Under the pieces are notes generated by a model. That model made no database searches and was not told the origin of the DNA. It saw only the letters and a program-made list of their open reading frames with translations. The position numbers and the translations under genes were made by a program. This document shows, one piece after another, positions 17,680 through 26,697 of a DNA stretch of 64,000 nt. The stretch is from NCBI GenBank assembly GCA_948466345.1, contig CAOKAC010000004.1:62001-126000 (forward strand). Reading direction: 5' to 3'. Source of the DNA: an uncultured Clostridia bacterium. GTDB lineage: Bacteria > Bacillota > Clostridia > Oscillospirales > CAG-272. Within the stretch, counting starts at the first letter, position 1, and each line of letters opens with the position of its first letter.

Positions 17680-18738
17680 GTGGCAGAAAAAGCGGATTTG
17701 CTGGGAATGACTTTGGATGAAACCAAGACCTTTGCAAAGGAGATGGGTGAGGCGGCCTTTCGTGGGCAACAGCTTTACGGCTGGATGCAGAAGGGAGTCC
17801 CTATAGAAGAAATGACCAATCTGCCTGCGGCTTTTCGAAAGAAGCTGCAGACGGAATGTACCTATCGCTTGCCACGCATTCTTCAAAAGCAGGTATCCCA
17901 AATTGATGGAACGATTAAATATCTTATGGGTATGCTTGATGGGGAATGTGTGGAAAGCGTGTTCATGCGGTATGCGCATGGAAATACTGTGTGTGTATCC
18001 TGCCAGGCCGGATGTCGGATGGGATGCGCTTTTTGTGCATCTACCCTCCGGGGACGCAGCCGGGACTTGACTGCATCAGAAATCTTAGGACAGGTCGCAG
18101 TAATTGGCAGAGATACAGGAGAACGTATAGGCGGCGTGGTTATGATGGGGATTGGCGAACCGCTGGACAACTATGATAATACGGTGCGATTTTTGCATTT
18201 GGTTTCTCAGAAAGAGGGGCTGAATATCGGACTTCGGCACATATCGGTTTCAACTTGTGGGCTCGTACCGAAAATTTATCAGCTGGCCCAGGAGGGGCTT
18301 GCAGTGACTTTGTCCGTTTCTTTGCATGCCTGTCATGACAGCGTGCGGGACAGGCTTATGCCGATAAACCGGACCTATCCTATAGAAAGTCTTTTAGAGG
18401 CCTGTCAGCAATACTTTGATAAGACTGGACGCCGGGTTTCCTTTGAGTATACGTTGATATCCGGAGAAAATGACAGCATCGAGGATGCTGCAGCTTTGGC
18501 GGCTCGTCTTCGGCGAACAATTCACGGCCCCTGCCATGTAAATTTAATTTTGCTGAATCCTGTTCGGGAAACGGCGTTTGCTGCACCGGGAAGAGAGCGG
18601 GCAAAGGAATTTTGCGCCTATTTGGAAAAGCGGGGAATCAGCGCAACAATCCGCCGCAAACTGGGAAGTGATATTGATGCATCCTGCGGACAATTGCGGT
18701 TGAATCATGTGGAGAATGCAAATCCTAAGTATAAGTAA
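17680..18738 (+). CDS. rlmN: 23S rRNA/tRNA adenine C2 methyltransferase
   Basis: A radical SAM enzyme that methylates A2503 of 23S rRNA and A37 of some tRNAs. I choose the GTG at 17680, seven bases after the rsmB stop with AGGCGG just upstream; this gives 352 residues, the usual length. The [4Fe-4S] motif is CRMGCAFC. GVVMMGIGEPLDNYDN and the VSTCGLVPKI segment are family-typical, as is the C-terminal IRRKLGSDIDASCGQL with the catalytic Cys. A terminator follows. Confidence 0.95.
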   Translation: MAEKADLLGMTLDETKTFAKEMGEAAFRGQQLYGWMQKGVPIEEMTNLPAAFRKKLQTECTYRLPRILQKQVSQIDGTIKYLMGMLDGECVESVFMRYAHGNTVCVSCQAGCRMGCAFCASTLRGRSRDLTASEILGQVAVIGRDTGERIGGVVMMGIGEPLDNYDNTVRFLHLVSQKEGLNIGLRHISVSTCGLVPKIYQLAQEGLAVTLSVSLHACHDSVRDRLMPINRTYPIESLLEACQQYFDKTGRRVSFEYTLISGENDSIEDAAALAARLRRTIHGPCHVNLILLNPVRETAFAAPGRERAKEFCAYLEKRGISATIRRKLGSDIDASCGQLRLNHVENANPKYK

Positions 18739-18740
18739 GG

Positions 18741-18769
18741 AAAAAGACCAGCAGGTCTTTTTTCTTTTT
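18741..18769 (+). terminator. terminator of the yicC-rlmN operon
   Basis: AAAAAGACC, loop AGCA, GGTCTTTTTTC. Confidence 0.85.
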
Positions 18770-18866
18770 ATCAATTATAGACTGTGATAGATAAGTAAAT
18801 GGAATGTGATTGATACGCCCAATTGAAATATTTTTGCTCCTTTTAAAAGGGAAGGACCTAAAGGTA

Positions 18867-18895
18867 TTGACTTATCCCTTTTCTGATAATATACT
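18867..18895 (+). promoter_or_regulatory. promoter of feoAB
   Basis: TTGACT (18867-18872), 17 bases, TATACT (18890-18895). The A/T-rich palindrome CTTTTAAAAG about 20 bases upstream may be a regulator site; I do not see a classical Fur box. Confidence 0.65.
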
Positions 18896-18934
18896 AAAAT
18901 AAGAATATCATCGAAAAGAAGAGAGGAACAGCAA

Positions 18935-21265
18935 ATGAGGCTCAGCGAATTGCCTATAGGAAGTACAGCAACGATTCTTTCTGTAGGCGGTACAGGCGCC
19001 CTGCGCCAGCATTTTTTGGACATGGGCTTGATACAGGGAACGGAAGTAGCCGTTATAAAGTATGCGCCTATGGGGGACCCGATTGAGCTGAGAATTCATG
19101 GTTATGAATTGACAATTCGTCTGGAAGATGCAAAAAATATAGAAATTAGTGAGGCACACAAACCACAAACTACCATAGAAAAGATAAAAAAAGAAGTAAA
19201 ACAGCATCCTGGATATGGTGAATCGGGTAAATTTCATGATAGAAAGGCAGAAACCCCATTGCCGGAGGATGAAAAGCTGACTTTTGCTCTGGTAGGAAAT
19301 CAAAACTGCGGAAAAACTACGCTGTTTAATCAGCTAACTGGTTCTAAACAGCATGTAGGGAATTTTCCCGGTGTCACTGTGGATAGAAAAGACGGTGTAA
19401 TTAAGGGATACAGTAATACTTTGATTACAGACTTGCCTGGTATTTATTCTATGTCGCCTTACAGCAGTGAGGAGATCGTTACCAGGGAATTTGTAATCCG
19501 GGAACGGCCCAAGGGAATTATCAATATAGTGGATGCTACGAATATTGAGCGCAATTTATATTTAACTATGCAGCTTTTGGAGCTGGGACTGCCAATGGTT
19601 GTAGCTTTAAATATGATGGACGAGCTTCGTGAGAACGGCGGTTCGGTCCTCGTCAATGAAATGGAGGCGGCGCTGGGTGTGCCGGTTATCCCTATTTCGG
19701 CATCTAAGGGTGAAGGCGTAGAAGAACTGATTCGTCATGCACTACATGTAGCCAAGTATCAAGAAGCGCCGCTGGAAACAGATTTTTGCAGAAAAGATGA
19801 AGGTATCCATCGTGGGATTCATGCGGTGATGCATTTAATAGAAGATCATGCGCAGGAGACTCGGATCCCAATTCGCTTTGCGGCAAGCAAGGTGATGGAG
19901 GGTGATGAAAAGATATTGGAGCAGCTGCATTTGACCAGGCAGGAAAAAGATATTTTAGAACAGATTGCGCATCAGACAGAAAAGGAAACAGGACTGGATC
20001 GTGCGGCGGCAATTGCACAAATGCGGTTTGCCTACATAGAAGAAATATGCGGCGATGCTGTAGTGAAGCCTAGGGAAAGCAAGGAACGGATTCGCAGCGG
20101 AAAAATTGATCGGTTTCTGACCGGGAAATATACGGGAATCCCAGCTTTTATCGGCATTATGGGAGTTGTATTTTGGCTTACATTCAGTGTTTTCGGTGCC
20201 TTTTTACAGGGACTTTTGGAGCTTGGAATCACAGCGCTGACAGACATCATAGACAATGCGATGCAGGCAGCGCATGTGAATGCGGCGCTGCGTTCCCTTA
20301 TAGTAGACGGCATTTTTAACGGCGTTGGAGGAGTGCTTAGTTTTCTTCCCATTATTGTGACGCTGTTTTTCTTTCTGTCGCTTTTGGAGGACAGTGGCTA
20401 CATGGCCCGTGTGGCCTTTATTATGGATAAACTTCTCAGAAAGCTGGGACTTTCCGGGAGAAGCATTGTTCCTATGCTGGTTGGATTTGGATGTACCGTG
20501 CCTGGGGTAATGGCAAGCCGTACACTGCCGTCGGAGCGGGATCGAAAGATGACGATTCTTCTGACGCCATTTATGAGCTGTACGGCAAAGCTGCCGATTT
20601 ACGCATTTTTTACCGAAGCATTTTTCCCGGAATGTGCGGCGCTCGTTATGATCGGGTTATATATTTTTGGAATTATTATGGGCGTTATCATGGCACTGAT
20701 TTTCAAAAAAACTGCATTCAAGGGGGAAGCGGTTCCATTTGTAATGGAGCTTCCAAACTATCGTATGCCGGGCGCAAAGAATGTATTGCATCTGCTGTGG
20801 GACAAAGCAAAGGACTTTTTGCAAAGAGCTTTTACAGTCATATTTATCGCAACAATCATCATTTGGTTTTTGCAAAGCTTTGATCTGCATTTCAACATGG
20901 TGGCAGATTCACAAAGCAGCATTTTGGCAATGGCAGCCGGATGGATTGCACCGATTTTTGTTCCTGTGGGATTTGGAGACTGGAGAGTCTGCACCGCACT
21001 GATTTCCGGTTTTATGGCGAAAGAAAGCGTTGTATCAACTTTGACGGTATTGTTCGGATCAAAGGAGGCGTTGCTTGCTGCAATAACGGCCCCAGCGGCG
21101 CTTTCCCTTCTGACTTTTTGCCTGCTTTATACGCCCTGTGTGGCTGCTGTTGCTTCTGTAAAGAGGGAGTTAGGCGGCAGATGGGCAGTAGGCATGATGA
21201 TCGGCCAATGTGCGATTGCATGGATTGCGTCTTTTATGGTATATCGTATTGCCGTCTTATTTTAA
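18935..21265 (+). CDS. feoB: FeoA-FeoB fusion, ferrous iron transporter
   Basis: A 776-residue protein for Fe2+ uptake. Residues 1-75 are a complete FeoA/SH3-like domain (MRLSELPIGSTATI, DMGLIQGTEV), fused by a charged linker to FeoB. G-protein motifs: G1 GNQNCGKTT (121-129), G3 DLPG (166-169), G4 NMMD (226-229). The membrane part starts near residue 405 and carries the conserved GFGCTVPGVMASRTL gate and the LLYTPCVAAVASVKREL segment with the conserved Cys. FeoA is normally a separate protein; fusion forms are known in Clostridia and related groups. Monocistronic between its own promoter and terminator. Confidence 0.96.
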   Translation: MRLSELPIGSTATILSVGGTGALRQHFLDMGLIQGTEVAVIKYAPMGDPIELRIHGYELTIRLEDAKNIEISEAHKPQTTIEKIKKEVKQHPGYGESGKFHDRKAETPLPEDEKLTFALVGNQNCGKTTLFNQLTGSKQHVGNFPGVTVDRKDGVIKGYSNTLITDLPGIYSMSPYSSEEIVTREFVIRERPKGIINIVDATNIERNLYLTMQLLELGLPMVVALNMMDELRENGGSVLVNEMEAALGVPVIPISASKGEGVEELIRHALHVAKYQEAPLETDFCRKDEGIHRGIHAVMHLIEDHAQETRIPIRFAASKVMEGDEKILEQLHLTRQEKDILEQIAHQTEKETGLDRAAAIAQMRFAYIEEICGDAVVKPRESKERIRSGKIDRFLTGKYTGIPAFIGIMGVVFWLTFSVFGAFLQGLLELGITALTDIIDNAMQAAHVNAALRSLIVDGIFNGVGGVLSFLPIIVTLFFFLSLLEDSGYMARVAFIMDKLLRKLGLSGRSIVPMLVGFGCTVPGVMASRTLPSERDRKMTILLTPFMSCTAKLPIYAFFTEAFFPECAALVMIGLYIFGIIMGVIMALIFKKTAFKGEAVPFVMELPNYRMPGAKNVLHLLWDKAKDFLQRAFTVIFIATIIIWFLQSFDLHFNMVADSQSSILAMAAGWIAPIFVPVGFGDWRVCTALISGFMAKESVVSTLTVLFGSKEALLAAITAPAALSLLTFCLLYTPCVAAVASVKRELGGRWAVGMMIGQCAIAWIASFMVYRIAVLF

Positions 21266-21303
21266 TAATGCGCAGATGGAGGGCGCAATGCAATGGTTAG
21301 GGT

Positions 21304-21338
21304 AAAAAAATAAAAGGCCTGATGGCCTTTTATTTTTT
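21304..21338 (+). terminator. bidirectional terminator between feoAB and tRNA-Gly
   Basis: AAAAGGCC, loop TGAT, GGCCTTTT, with A-runs and T-runs on both sides. It serves feoAB on the plus strand and the tRNA on the minus strand. Confidence 0.85.
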
Positions 21339-21412
21339 TGGAGCAGATGACGGGAATCGAACCCGCATCATCAGCTTGGGAAGCTGAGGTTCTACCACTG
21401 AACTACATCTGC
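21339..21412 (-). tRNA. tRNA-Gly (CCC)
   Basis: 74 bases with an encoded CCA end. Acceptor GCAGATG/CATCTGC; anticodon loop TTCCCAA in stem TCAGC/GCTGA; T-loop GGGTTCGATTCCC. The anticodon CCC reads GGG. Confidence 0.97.
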
Positions 21413-21427
21413 ATATCTTACTTATTT

Positions 21428-21456
21428 ATTATAATAAATCCCAAGCGGATTTTCAA
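21428..21456 (-). promoter_or_regulatory. promoter of tRNA-Gly
   Basis: Minus strand: TTGAAA (21451-21456), 17 bases, TATAAT (21428-21433). Confidence 0.7.
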
Positions 21457-21648
21457 GAGTTTTTTTGCAGATTCCGGCAAAGATTTTTTTCTATCAAAAC
21501 ATTTATCCAAAACGACAGGAATGCGTTCTAAGATGCTGTGCACACAAGGGAACTAAGTAACATACTATTATATTGGAGTGTGAACCAAACCAAAAGCACT
21601 CCGGAACGGATTCCTGTCCGAAATAATAAATGACGAAAGGAAAACACT

Positions 21649-21744
21649 ATGAACTGCCTTTGCGATCTTTTCGGTAATGAAGTTGTATGGCTCATCATCA
21701 TCGCTCTGCTGATTCTCACTTGCGTATGCGGCTGCGGCGCTTGA
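21649..21744 (+). CDS. 31-residue hydrophobic Cys-rich small protein
   Basis: Too short for routine gene calling. It starts MNCLCDLFGNEVVW, then a membrane-length run of Ile/Leu/Ala, and ends LTCVCGCGA. AAAGGAAA lies eight bases upstream of the ATG and a strong terminator follows 30 bases after the stop, so it looks like a complete single-gene unit. Small proteins with a CDLFGN-like head, one membrane segment and a Cys/Gly tail recur in Clostridia, some annotated as YjcZ-like or high-cysteine spore-related peptides. The function is unknown and that resemblance is from memory of patterns. Confidence 0.75.
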   Translation: MNCLCDLFGNEVVWLIIIALLILTCVCGCGA

Positions 21745-21775
21745 TTTGCCAATCGATTCTCTAAATATATAAATA

Positions 21776-21818
21776 CCCCCCGTGGCAGGCAATTTGTCCG
21801 CTACGGGGGCATTTTTTC
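21776..21818 (+). terminator. terminator of the small Cys-rich gene
   Basis: CCCCCGT (21777-21783) pairs with ACGGGGG (21803-21809), then ATTTTTTC. Between here and the next gene (21819-22076) I see only short imperfect repeats such as GCTAAT/ATTAGC and no gene. Confidence 0.85.
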
Positions 21819-22076
21819 TTTCATAACCAAATATCCAGATAGAAATTGATTTTACCCACTCCAGTTCAATGCAATTCCATACTGCTCCCATGTAACGATA
21901 GCCTTGCTGTATTTTAACGGAACACTTTTAAAATAACAGCTAATTGCGGTTTATTGTCGGGGGTAATTGGGTATTATCGTGCCCATTCGCAAACCATTAG
22001 CAAAAGCATATTTTTAAGCATTTTATTATTATTTATGGTGCTACTGGGCTTGTTCTCTTTTTCAGAAAATGTTTTC

Positions 22077-22943
22077 TCAAAGTCCTAACAGGGCAAGCTT
22101 ATCCCGCAAAAAGTCTGCGGCAAGCCGGATGTCCTTTACGGGATCCTCTCCCACTTCCCGTTCGATTGTGAGAAATCCGTCAAATCCGGTTGCGGCAAGT
22201 GCCGGCAGGTAGGTATCGAATCCTACGTCACCTTCCCCGAGAGGAAGTTCCAGATATGCCCGTCCCATAGCTAGAAGCTGATCGTGACCGGCCGCCTCCC
22301 CGCCAACGGTAACCTGGATATCTTTTCTAAGGGAGGCATCCAATTTGATTCCATCCTTTGCGTGGGTATGTACAATATATTTTCCAAGAGTCGCTACAGC
22401 GGTTTGGGGATTGTCTGCCGCTACCATTACAAGGTTGGCTGGGTCAAAATTGACCCGTACCCCGCCGGCTCCTAAGCTATCCAGAAAATCACATAGGATC
22501 TGTGCCTTTTCCGGGCCGGTTTCCACGGCGAATGCACTTCCCATTGTATCGGCATAAATTGCTAATTCTCGGCAAGCGCTGCGCATAACATCTTTTGTCT
22601 CACATTCTTCTGCTGGCACGGTACCGATGTGGGTGGTGACCACATCGCATTCCAATTCCTTTGCCAATTCCAGCACCCGTTTGGACTTGTCTACATAGAC
22701 TGTATTTTTCCCCGGATCGGTAAACCCTACACCGAAATCCCCGCAAATCGCGGAAAATACCATTCCGTGGGAATGTACGATATCTAATGCTTCCCGCAGC
22801 TTGTCTTTGGTAATGGTGTCCACGTTAAGTGTCCCATATGCGGTGGCATAAGCCTGAATTCCTGCCGCTCCCAGCGCAGCAGCTTCTGCAACGCCTTCAC
22901 GAAAGCCTTTCCGAAAGGATTCTACCATAACGCCGATTTTCAT
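22077..22943 (-). CDS. sugar phosphate isomerase/epimerase (AP endonuclease-like TIM barrel)
   Basis: A 288-residue protein of the xylose-isomerase-like TIM-barrel superfamily, with metal-ligand-type residues in THIGTVP, AVETG (Glu), VNFDPANL (Asp), VHTHAKD (His) and LTIEREVG (Glu). These enzymes isomerise or epimerise ketoses, inosose and related sugars; the substrate cannot be assigned. I start at the ATG at 22943 (MKIGVMVES); an in-frame ATG four codons earlier abuts the AAAGGT ribosome site. Last gene of a minus-strand run that begins with dnaD. Confidence 0.85.
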   Translation of the reverse strand: MKIGVMVESFRKGFREGVAEAAALGAAGIQAYATAYGTLNVDTITKDKLREALDIVHSHGMVFSAICGDFGVGFTDPGKNTVYVDKSKRVLELAKELECDVVTTHIGTVPAEECETKDVMRSACRELAIYADTMGSAFAVETGPEKAQILCDFLDSLGAGGVRVNFDPANLVMVAADNPQTAVATLGKYIVHTHAKDGIKLDASLRKDIQVTVGGEAAGHDQLLAMGRAYLELPLGEGDVGFDTYLPALAATGFDGFLTIEREVGEDPVKDIRLAADFLRDKLALLGL

Positions 22944-22978
22944 ATTTATACCCATACCTTTCTTTGCATTGCTATAGA

Positions 22979-23410
22979 TCAGTTGGTGGTTTCTTCATAG
23001 ACGGTTCCGTTTTTCTCTATATATTGTACCATTTTGGAGGGATTTTCTTCTGGCGTGAAGGTATAATACTGCCGATCCCGATGGAGAATATCTACCACTC
23101 CATAATAAATCATTGCGGTTCCATCGGAAAAGAAACAGATTTCATATTGGGATCCTACAATAATGGATAAAATTTTTTCTCCACCTGCTCCGTCGCTTTT
23201 CTTTTCCCAGCTTCCGTCCAGCAGGGACATAAATGCATCGTCGGGAACAAATTCCATAGAAGTATCTGTTTCATATATATACGCCTGCACTTCCCTTGAT
23301 TCCTGCAGATACTCTATAACCGCAGCAGGTTCCGTTTCTGGAGTGACCGCACAACTGGAAAAAAACAACAGTACGGCCAGCGATAATATGCCAAGTTGGT
23401 GTTTTTTCAC
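22979..23410 (-). CDS. hypothetical lipoprotein
   Basis: 143 residues with a lipoprotein signal (LAVLLFFSSC, Cys at about 20). The mature part has no motif I recognise; it is acidic and contains a beta-rich segment (QYEICFFSDGTAMIYYGVVD). It starts two bases after the dnaI-like stop, so it is co-transcribed with the helicase-loader genes, an unusual partner. Confidence 0.75.
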   Translation of the reverse strand: MKKHQLGILSLAVLLFFSSCAVTPETEPAAVIEYLQESREVQAYIYETDTSMEFVPDDAFMSLLDGSWEKKSDGAGGEKILSIIVGSQYEICFFSDGTAMIYYGVVDILHRDRQYYTFTPEENPSKMVQYIEKNGTVYEETTN

Positions 23411-23412
23411 CT

Positions 23413-24375
23413 TTATTTCCTCCCTTGATCAGCCAGTTTTTGCCGTCGGATATCTACTCCGCAAAAAAGCAGGGGTTTATATTCTCCAAAAAGGCGGCTG
23501 GTTATTCTATCTGCATACCGTTCCCGCAGCTCGCTTTGCGTCAGATTGGTACTGATAATTGTGGGTTTCCCGTTGTTAATGCGCATATTTACCACATTAT
23601 ATATGCAGGAAACGGTAAATTGCGTAGACATCTCCGCTCCAAGATCATCGATAATCAAGAGATCCGCCTCATAATACATACGGATGTCCTCGTAGGAGCC
23701 TCTGCCAAATTGTTCCCGCTCAAAATCGTCCAACATGCTTTGGATAGTTTTATACACTACCTCGTAGCCTTTAGCAATAATGGACACAGCTGTGGCAGTG
23801 GACAAGTGGGTTTTTCCAAGTCCTGTGGAGCCTACCAAAAGAAAGCTGTCCTGGGTTTTTTCGGTGAAGTTTTTTGAAAAGCTTTGCAGCGTATACAGAT
23901 TGTGTTCCATGGAAGCACGTTCCCGGCCTTCTTTGTAATAAGAAAGCGAGAAGGTATCAAAGCTTTGTGCGAGAGCCAGTTTGCCAAGCCCCGAATCTTC
24001 CAGCATAGCCTGGGCTATGGCGTGACGCATACAGCTACACATGTTTACGCCGATAAATCCTGTATCTCCGCATGCAGTGCACGCATAAACAATATCTGTG
24101 TAATCGGCCGGATATCCTGCTGACAGCAGCAGTTCCCCTCGCCTTTTACGGAGCGCAGCGTTTTCTTTTTGCAGGGCCTCCATTTTTTTATCCACATTTT
24201 GTCCGGATATAGCGGCGGAAAGGACCTTTGGCGCTGTGGAGGCTAGTTGTTTATCGAGTTCCAGCAAACCAGGAATGATAGGATACAGCGCCGCTTTGCG
24301 TTCCTCGCTGCGTCCTACAGCAGCGCCTCTTTTGTTTTGATATGCATCGCGTACCCGTTTAATTGCATCATGCAT
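23413..24375 (-). CDS. dnaI: DnaI/DnaC-like AAA+ helicase loader
   Basis: A 320-residue AAA+ ATPase of the DnaC/DnaI/IstB group, expected to load the replicative helicase. An N-terminal coiled region carries a Cys cluster CTACGDTGF...CSC (about 108-125), like the zinc-binding N-domain of DnaI. The ATPase has Walker A VGSTGLGKTH and Walker B LLIIDDLGAE, followed by sensor I STNL and the C-terminal TSRLFGEYKPLLFCGVDIR. It lies directly after dnaD. IstB transposition helpers share the domain, but no transposase is present. Confidence 0.9.
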   Translation of the reverse strand: MHDAIKRVRDAYQNKRGAAVGRSEERKAALYPIIPGLLELDKQLASTAPKVLSAAISGQNVDKKMEALQKENAALRKRRGELLLSAGYPADYTDIVYACTACGDTGFIGVNMCSCMRHAIAQAMLEDSGLGKLALAQSFDTFSLSYYKEGRERASMEHNLYTLQSFSKNFTEKTQDSFLLVGSTGLGKTHLSTATAVSIIAKGYEVVYKTIQSMLDDFEREQFGRGSYEDIRMYYEADLLIIDDLGAEMSTQFTVSCIYNVVNMRINNGKPTIISTNLTQSELRERYADRITSRLFGEYKPLLFCGVDIRRQKLADQGRK

Positions 24376-24380
24376 AAGTG

Positions 24381-25412
24381 TTACGTATCCTTTCCACCTT
24401 CATCGCCGTAGGAGCGGCGCAGGGCAGCTTCAAAAAAGTCGTCTGTTTCAAAGCTACCTTTTTTGTCCTGTGCTCCGTCCCGGTCGTGTCGGTACTGAGT
24501 GATTGCATCGGTAACCTGTTCCAGCGTTGTATAGCCGCTTTGATACCATTTTTCCAAAACTGCGTTGCAGTATGGAAGGGATGCACCACCTGTATTTTCT
24601 ACTGTGATTTCATATGCTTTTTCAATTAATTCATAAGGCATTTTCCATTTTCCTGCCCATCTGCTGAAGGTGTCTTTCTCCTTAGCTGTGAGAGCGCGCC
24701 GACCTGCACCAAATAAACGGCGCAGCTGTTTTTCCAGCTTAGAGGCATCCTCAATGGCTTGCAGATGCGCGTCCAGCTCGTCATAATCCATGATGCCATC
24801 GTCAAAAAGGCCAATGGCAAGCTTTTCAATATAGCGCAGAGATTTTTTCTCCATTTTCTTACAATGGGAAAACAAAAGCAAGATGTAGTCGCTATCCAGA
24901 TGAAGATAGTCCAGCAGGCCAACTACAATTTCTACCTCAGCAATATTAAACAGCTTTCCCATATACTGCTGGCAGCTTACCAGAAGATCCGCCACTTCTG
25001 CATGGGCGCTGACATAGCTTGCCACCTCCTCTGACGTATAATGGGGAAGCTGTGCCGCGCGGGCAACCGGGCGTGGACGGGATACAGCAACACGTCCCCC
25101 CGCACTTTCTTCTTTTTTTGCAGCAGCCGTGTCTTTTTTGGGGCTGCGGTTTTTTTGCGCAGTTTTTTTGACGGGCGTTGCTGCCATCTCTAGATGTATT
25201 ACTCCAGCATCTACCCAAAAGCTAAGGGCGTTGTGCAGGCTTTTGGGGGTAATATTCAAGGTATCGCACATTTCCTCTTCCTCTACTGTAGGATTGGCGA
25301 GGGCAAGAAGCAGTACGCGTAGCTTGGTTCCGTCTGCGTCGCCAAGTTTATCTAAAACAGGCCCTGCCGGAATTAGAATGCATTGCCCGGTATAATCTAC
25401 TTTTATTTTCAC
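24381..25412 (-). CDS. dnaD: DnaD-domain replication initiation protein
   Basis: 343 residues. The N-terminal winged helix (about 25-75, TLNITPKSLHNALSFWVDAGVI) is followed by a Lys/Ala/Ser-rich linker and two DnaD/DnaB-like C-terminal helical modules (about 140-215 and 235-310). The second contains SRWAGKWKMPYELIEKAYEITVENTGGASLPYCNAVLEKWYQSG, matching the YxxxIxxxW DnaD signature. In Firmicutes DnaD/DnaB proteins prepare the origin for the DnaI-loaded helicase. Coupled to dnaI (5-base gap). Its upstream region holds DnaA-box-like repeats. Confidence 0.88.
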   Translation of the reverse strand: MKIKVDYTGQCILIPAGPVLDKLGDADGTKLRVLLLALANPTVEEEEMCDTLNITPKSLHNALSFWVDAGVIHLEMAATPVKKTAQKNRSPKKDTAAAKKEESAGGRVAVSRPRPVARAAQLPHYTSEEVASYVSAHAEVADLLVSCQQYMGKLFNIAEVEIVVGLLDYLHLDSDYILLLFSHCKKMEKKSLRYIEKLAIGLFDDGIMDYDELDAHLQAIEDASKLEKQLRRLFGAGRRALTAKEKDTFSRWAGKWKMPYELIEKAYEITVENTGGASLPYCNAVLEKWYQSGYTTLEQVTDAITQYRHDRDGAQDKKGSFETDDFFEAALRRSYGDEGGKDT

Positions 25413-25516
25413 AAATGAGACCGTTCCTCTCTTTGTAGGTTTATTTTTGGCAAGAACCAGAATCGATTTTTCAAATTTTCAAATGCAGAAAACGGAAATG
25501 TACTGTAAAATCAGAG

Positions 25517-25549
25517 TTTCCCACACCCTGTGGAAAAACCTGTGGAAAA
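25517..25549 (-). promoter_or_regulatory. cluster of DnaA-box-like sites upstream of dnaD-dnaI
   Basis: On the minus strand TTTTCCACA occurs twice (25541-25549 and 25529-25537, 12-base period), and TTTCCCACA is present on the plus strand at 25517-25525. The DnaA consensus is TTATCCACA, so each of the three is one or two mismatches away. They sit in the 191-base gap between tsaD and dnaD. Confidence 0.55.
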
Positions 25550-25603
25550 TTCGGCATTGGCAGAACTTTCAACTGTATAACTTCGTCATATGCAGATATA
25601 AAG

Positions 25604-26677
25604 CTACATAGTGGGACAAATTACAGCAGGTTCGCCACTGGCAAAGGCATTGAGACCCGTTCCTGCCCGTACTCCAGCGATATATTCGAAATATGCCTGT
25701 GCGCCAACCATGGCGCCATTATCTCCACATAGCTTCAGTGGGGGCATATACAGGGCAGCGTTTTGTTTCTCTGTTACAAACAAAACTGCTTTGCGCAGGT
25801 GGCTATTGGCGGCAACACCGCCAGCCAGCACCAGCTTTTTTTCACCGGTATGGAGCAGGACCTGTTCTAATGTTTTACAAATGCCTTGTACTGCTGCATC
25901 TGTAAAAGAGACTGCCACGCGAACCTTTTCTTCATGGGGGATAGGGTCCGTTTTATCTAATCCGTGCATTTGACGATAATTATGAATATAATTTACACAA
26001 GCAGTTTTCAGGCCGCTAAAGGAAAAGTCGAAGGTATCCCGCAGTGCAGGAGAAGGGAGCAAAATTTTATCCAATTTGCCTGCAGCTAAAAGGTCGTAGC
26101 CTTCCGCAGCTAGGGCATCCATTGCAGCGCCGCCGGGATATGGCAGGCCCAAGATTCGGCCAACCTTGTCGAAAGCTTCTCCGGCTGCGTCATCCCTTGT
26201 ACTACCAATTTCTTCAAATTGAGAAGGGGCTGACACGCTGTAAATAGAGGTATGGCCGCCGGATACCACGAATGCCGTAAAAGGCGCTTCCAGTGCGGGG
26301 TGATCAAAATAGGCGGCTGCCGCATGTGCTTTAATATGATCTACTGGAATGAGAGGCAGACCGGCGGAAAAAGCCAAGGACTTTGCAAAACTGACACCTA
26401 CCAGCAGACATCCGATTAAGCCCGGCGTATAGGTGACTGCGATAGCGTCTAAATCTGTCAAAGTCAGGCCGGCATCTTTTTGTGCCTGCTGGGTAACCAT
26501 TGATATTGCTTCAATATGAGCACGGCTGGCGATTTCTGGAACGACGCCTCCGTACAAGGCGTGGGTATTTATCTGAGACGCAACCACATTGGATAGAATT
26601 TGCCGATGGTGCGCCCCTATATCTACAATAGCGGCCGCTGTTTCATCACAAGAAGATTCGATTGCCAGAATGCGCAT
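25604..26677 (-). CDS. tsaD: tRNA threonylcarbamoyladenosine synthase subunit TsaD
   Basis: The Kae1/Qri7/TsaD ATPase that transfers threonylcarbamoyl to A37 of ANN-decoding tRNAs. Starts MRILAIESSCDETAAAIVD. Metal-binding HIKAHAAAA (HxxxH) is intact, as are the ASKH phosphate motifs VVSGGHTSIYSV and LAGGVAANSHLR, and the late Asp in CGDNGAMVG. 357 residues is slightly longer than average. Follows rimI. tsaB and tsaE, its usual partners, are not in this window. Confidence 0.97.
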   Translation of the reverse strand: MRILAIESSCDETAAAIVDIGAHHRQILSNVVASQINTHALYGGVVPEIASRAHIEAISMVTQQAQKDAGLTLTDLDAIAVTYTPGLIGCLLVGVSFAKSLAFSAGLPLIPVDHIKAHAAAAYFDHPALEAPFTAFVVSGGHTSIYSVSAPSQFEEIGSTRDDAAGEAFDKVGRILGLPYPGGAAMDALAAEGYDLLAAGKLDKILLPSPALRDTFDFSFSGLKTACVNYIHNYRQMHGLDKTDPIPHEEKVRVAVSFTDAAVQGICKTLEQVLLHTGEKKLVLAGGVAANSHLRKAVLFVTEKQNAALYMPPLKLCGDNGAMVGAQAYFEYIAGVRAGTGLNAFASGEPAVICPTM

Positions 26678-26697
26678 AATGTTTTTCCTTTTTATGT

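Noticed and set aside
23413..25412. IstB-type transposition genes (insertion sequence)
   Set aside because: The AAA+ protein has the DnaI-like Cys cluster and is paired with a DnaD protein; no transposase or terminal repeats.
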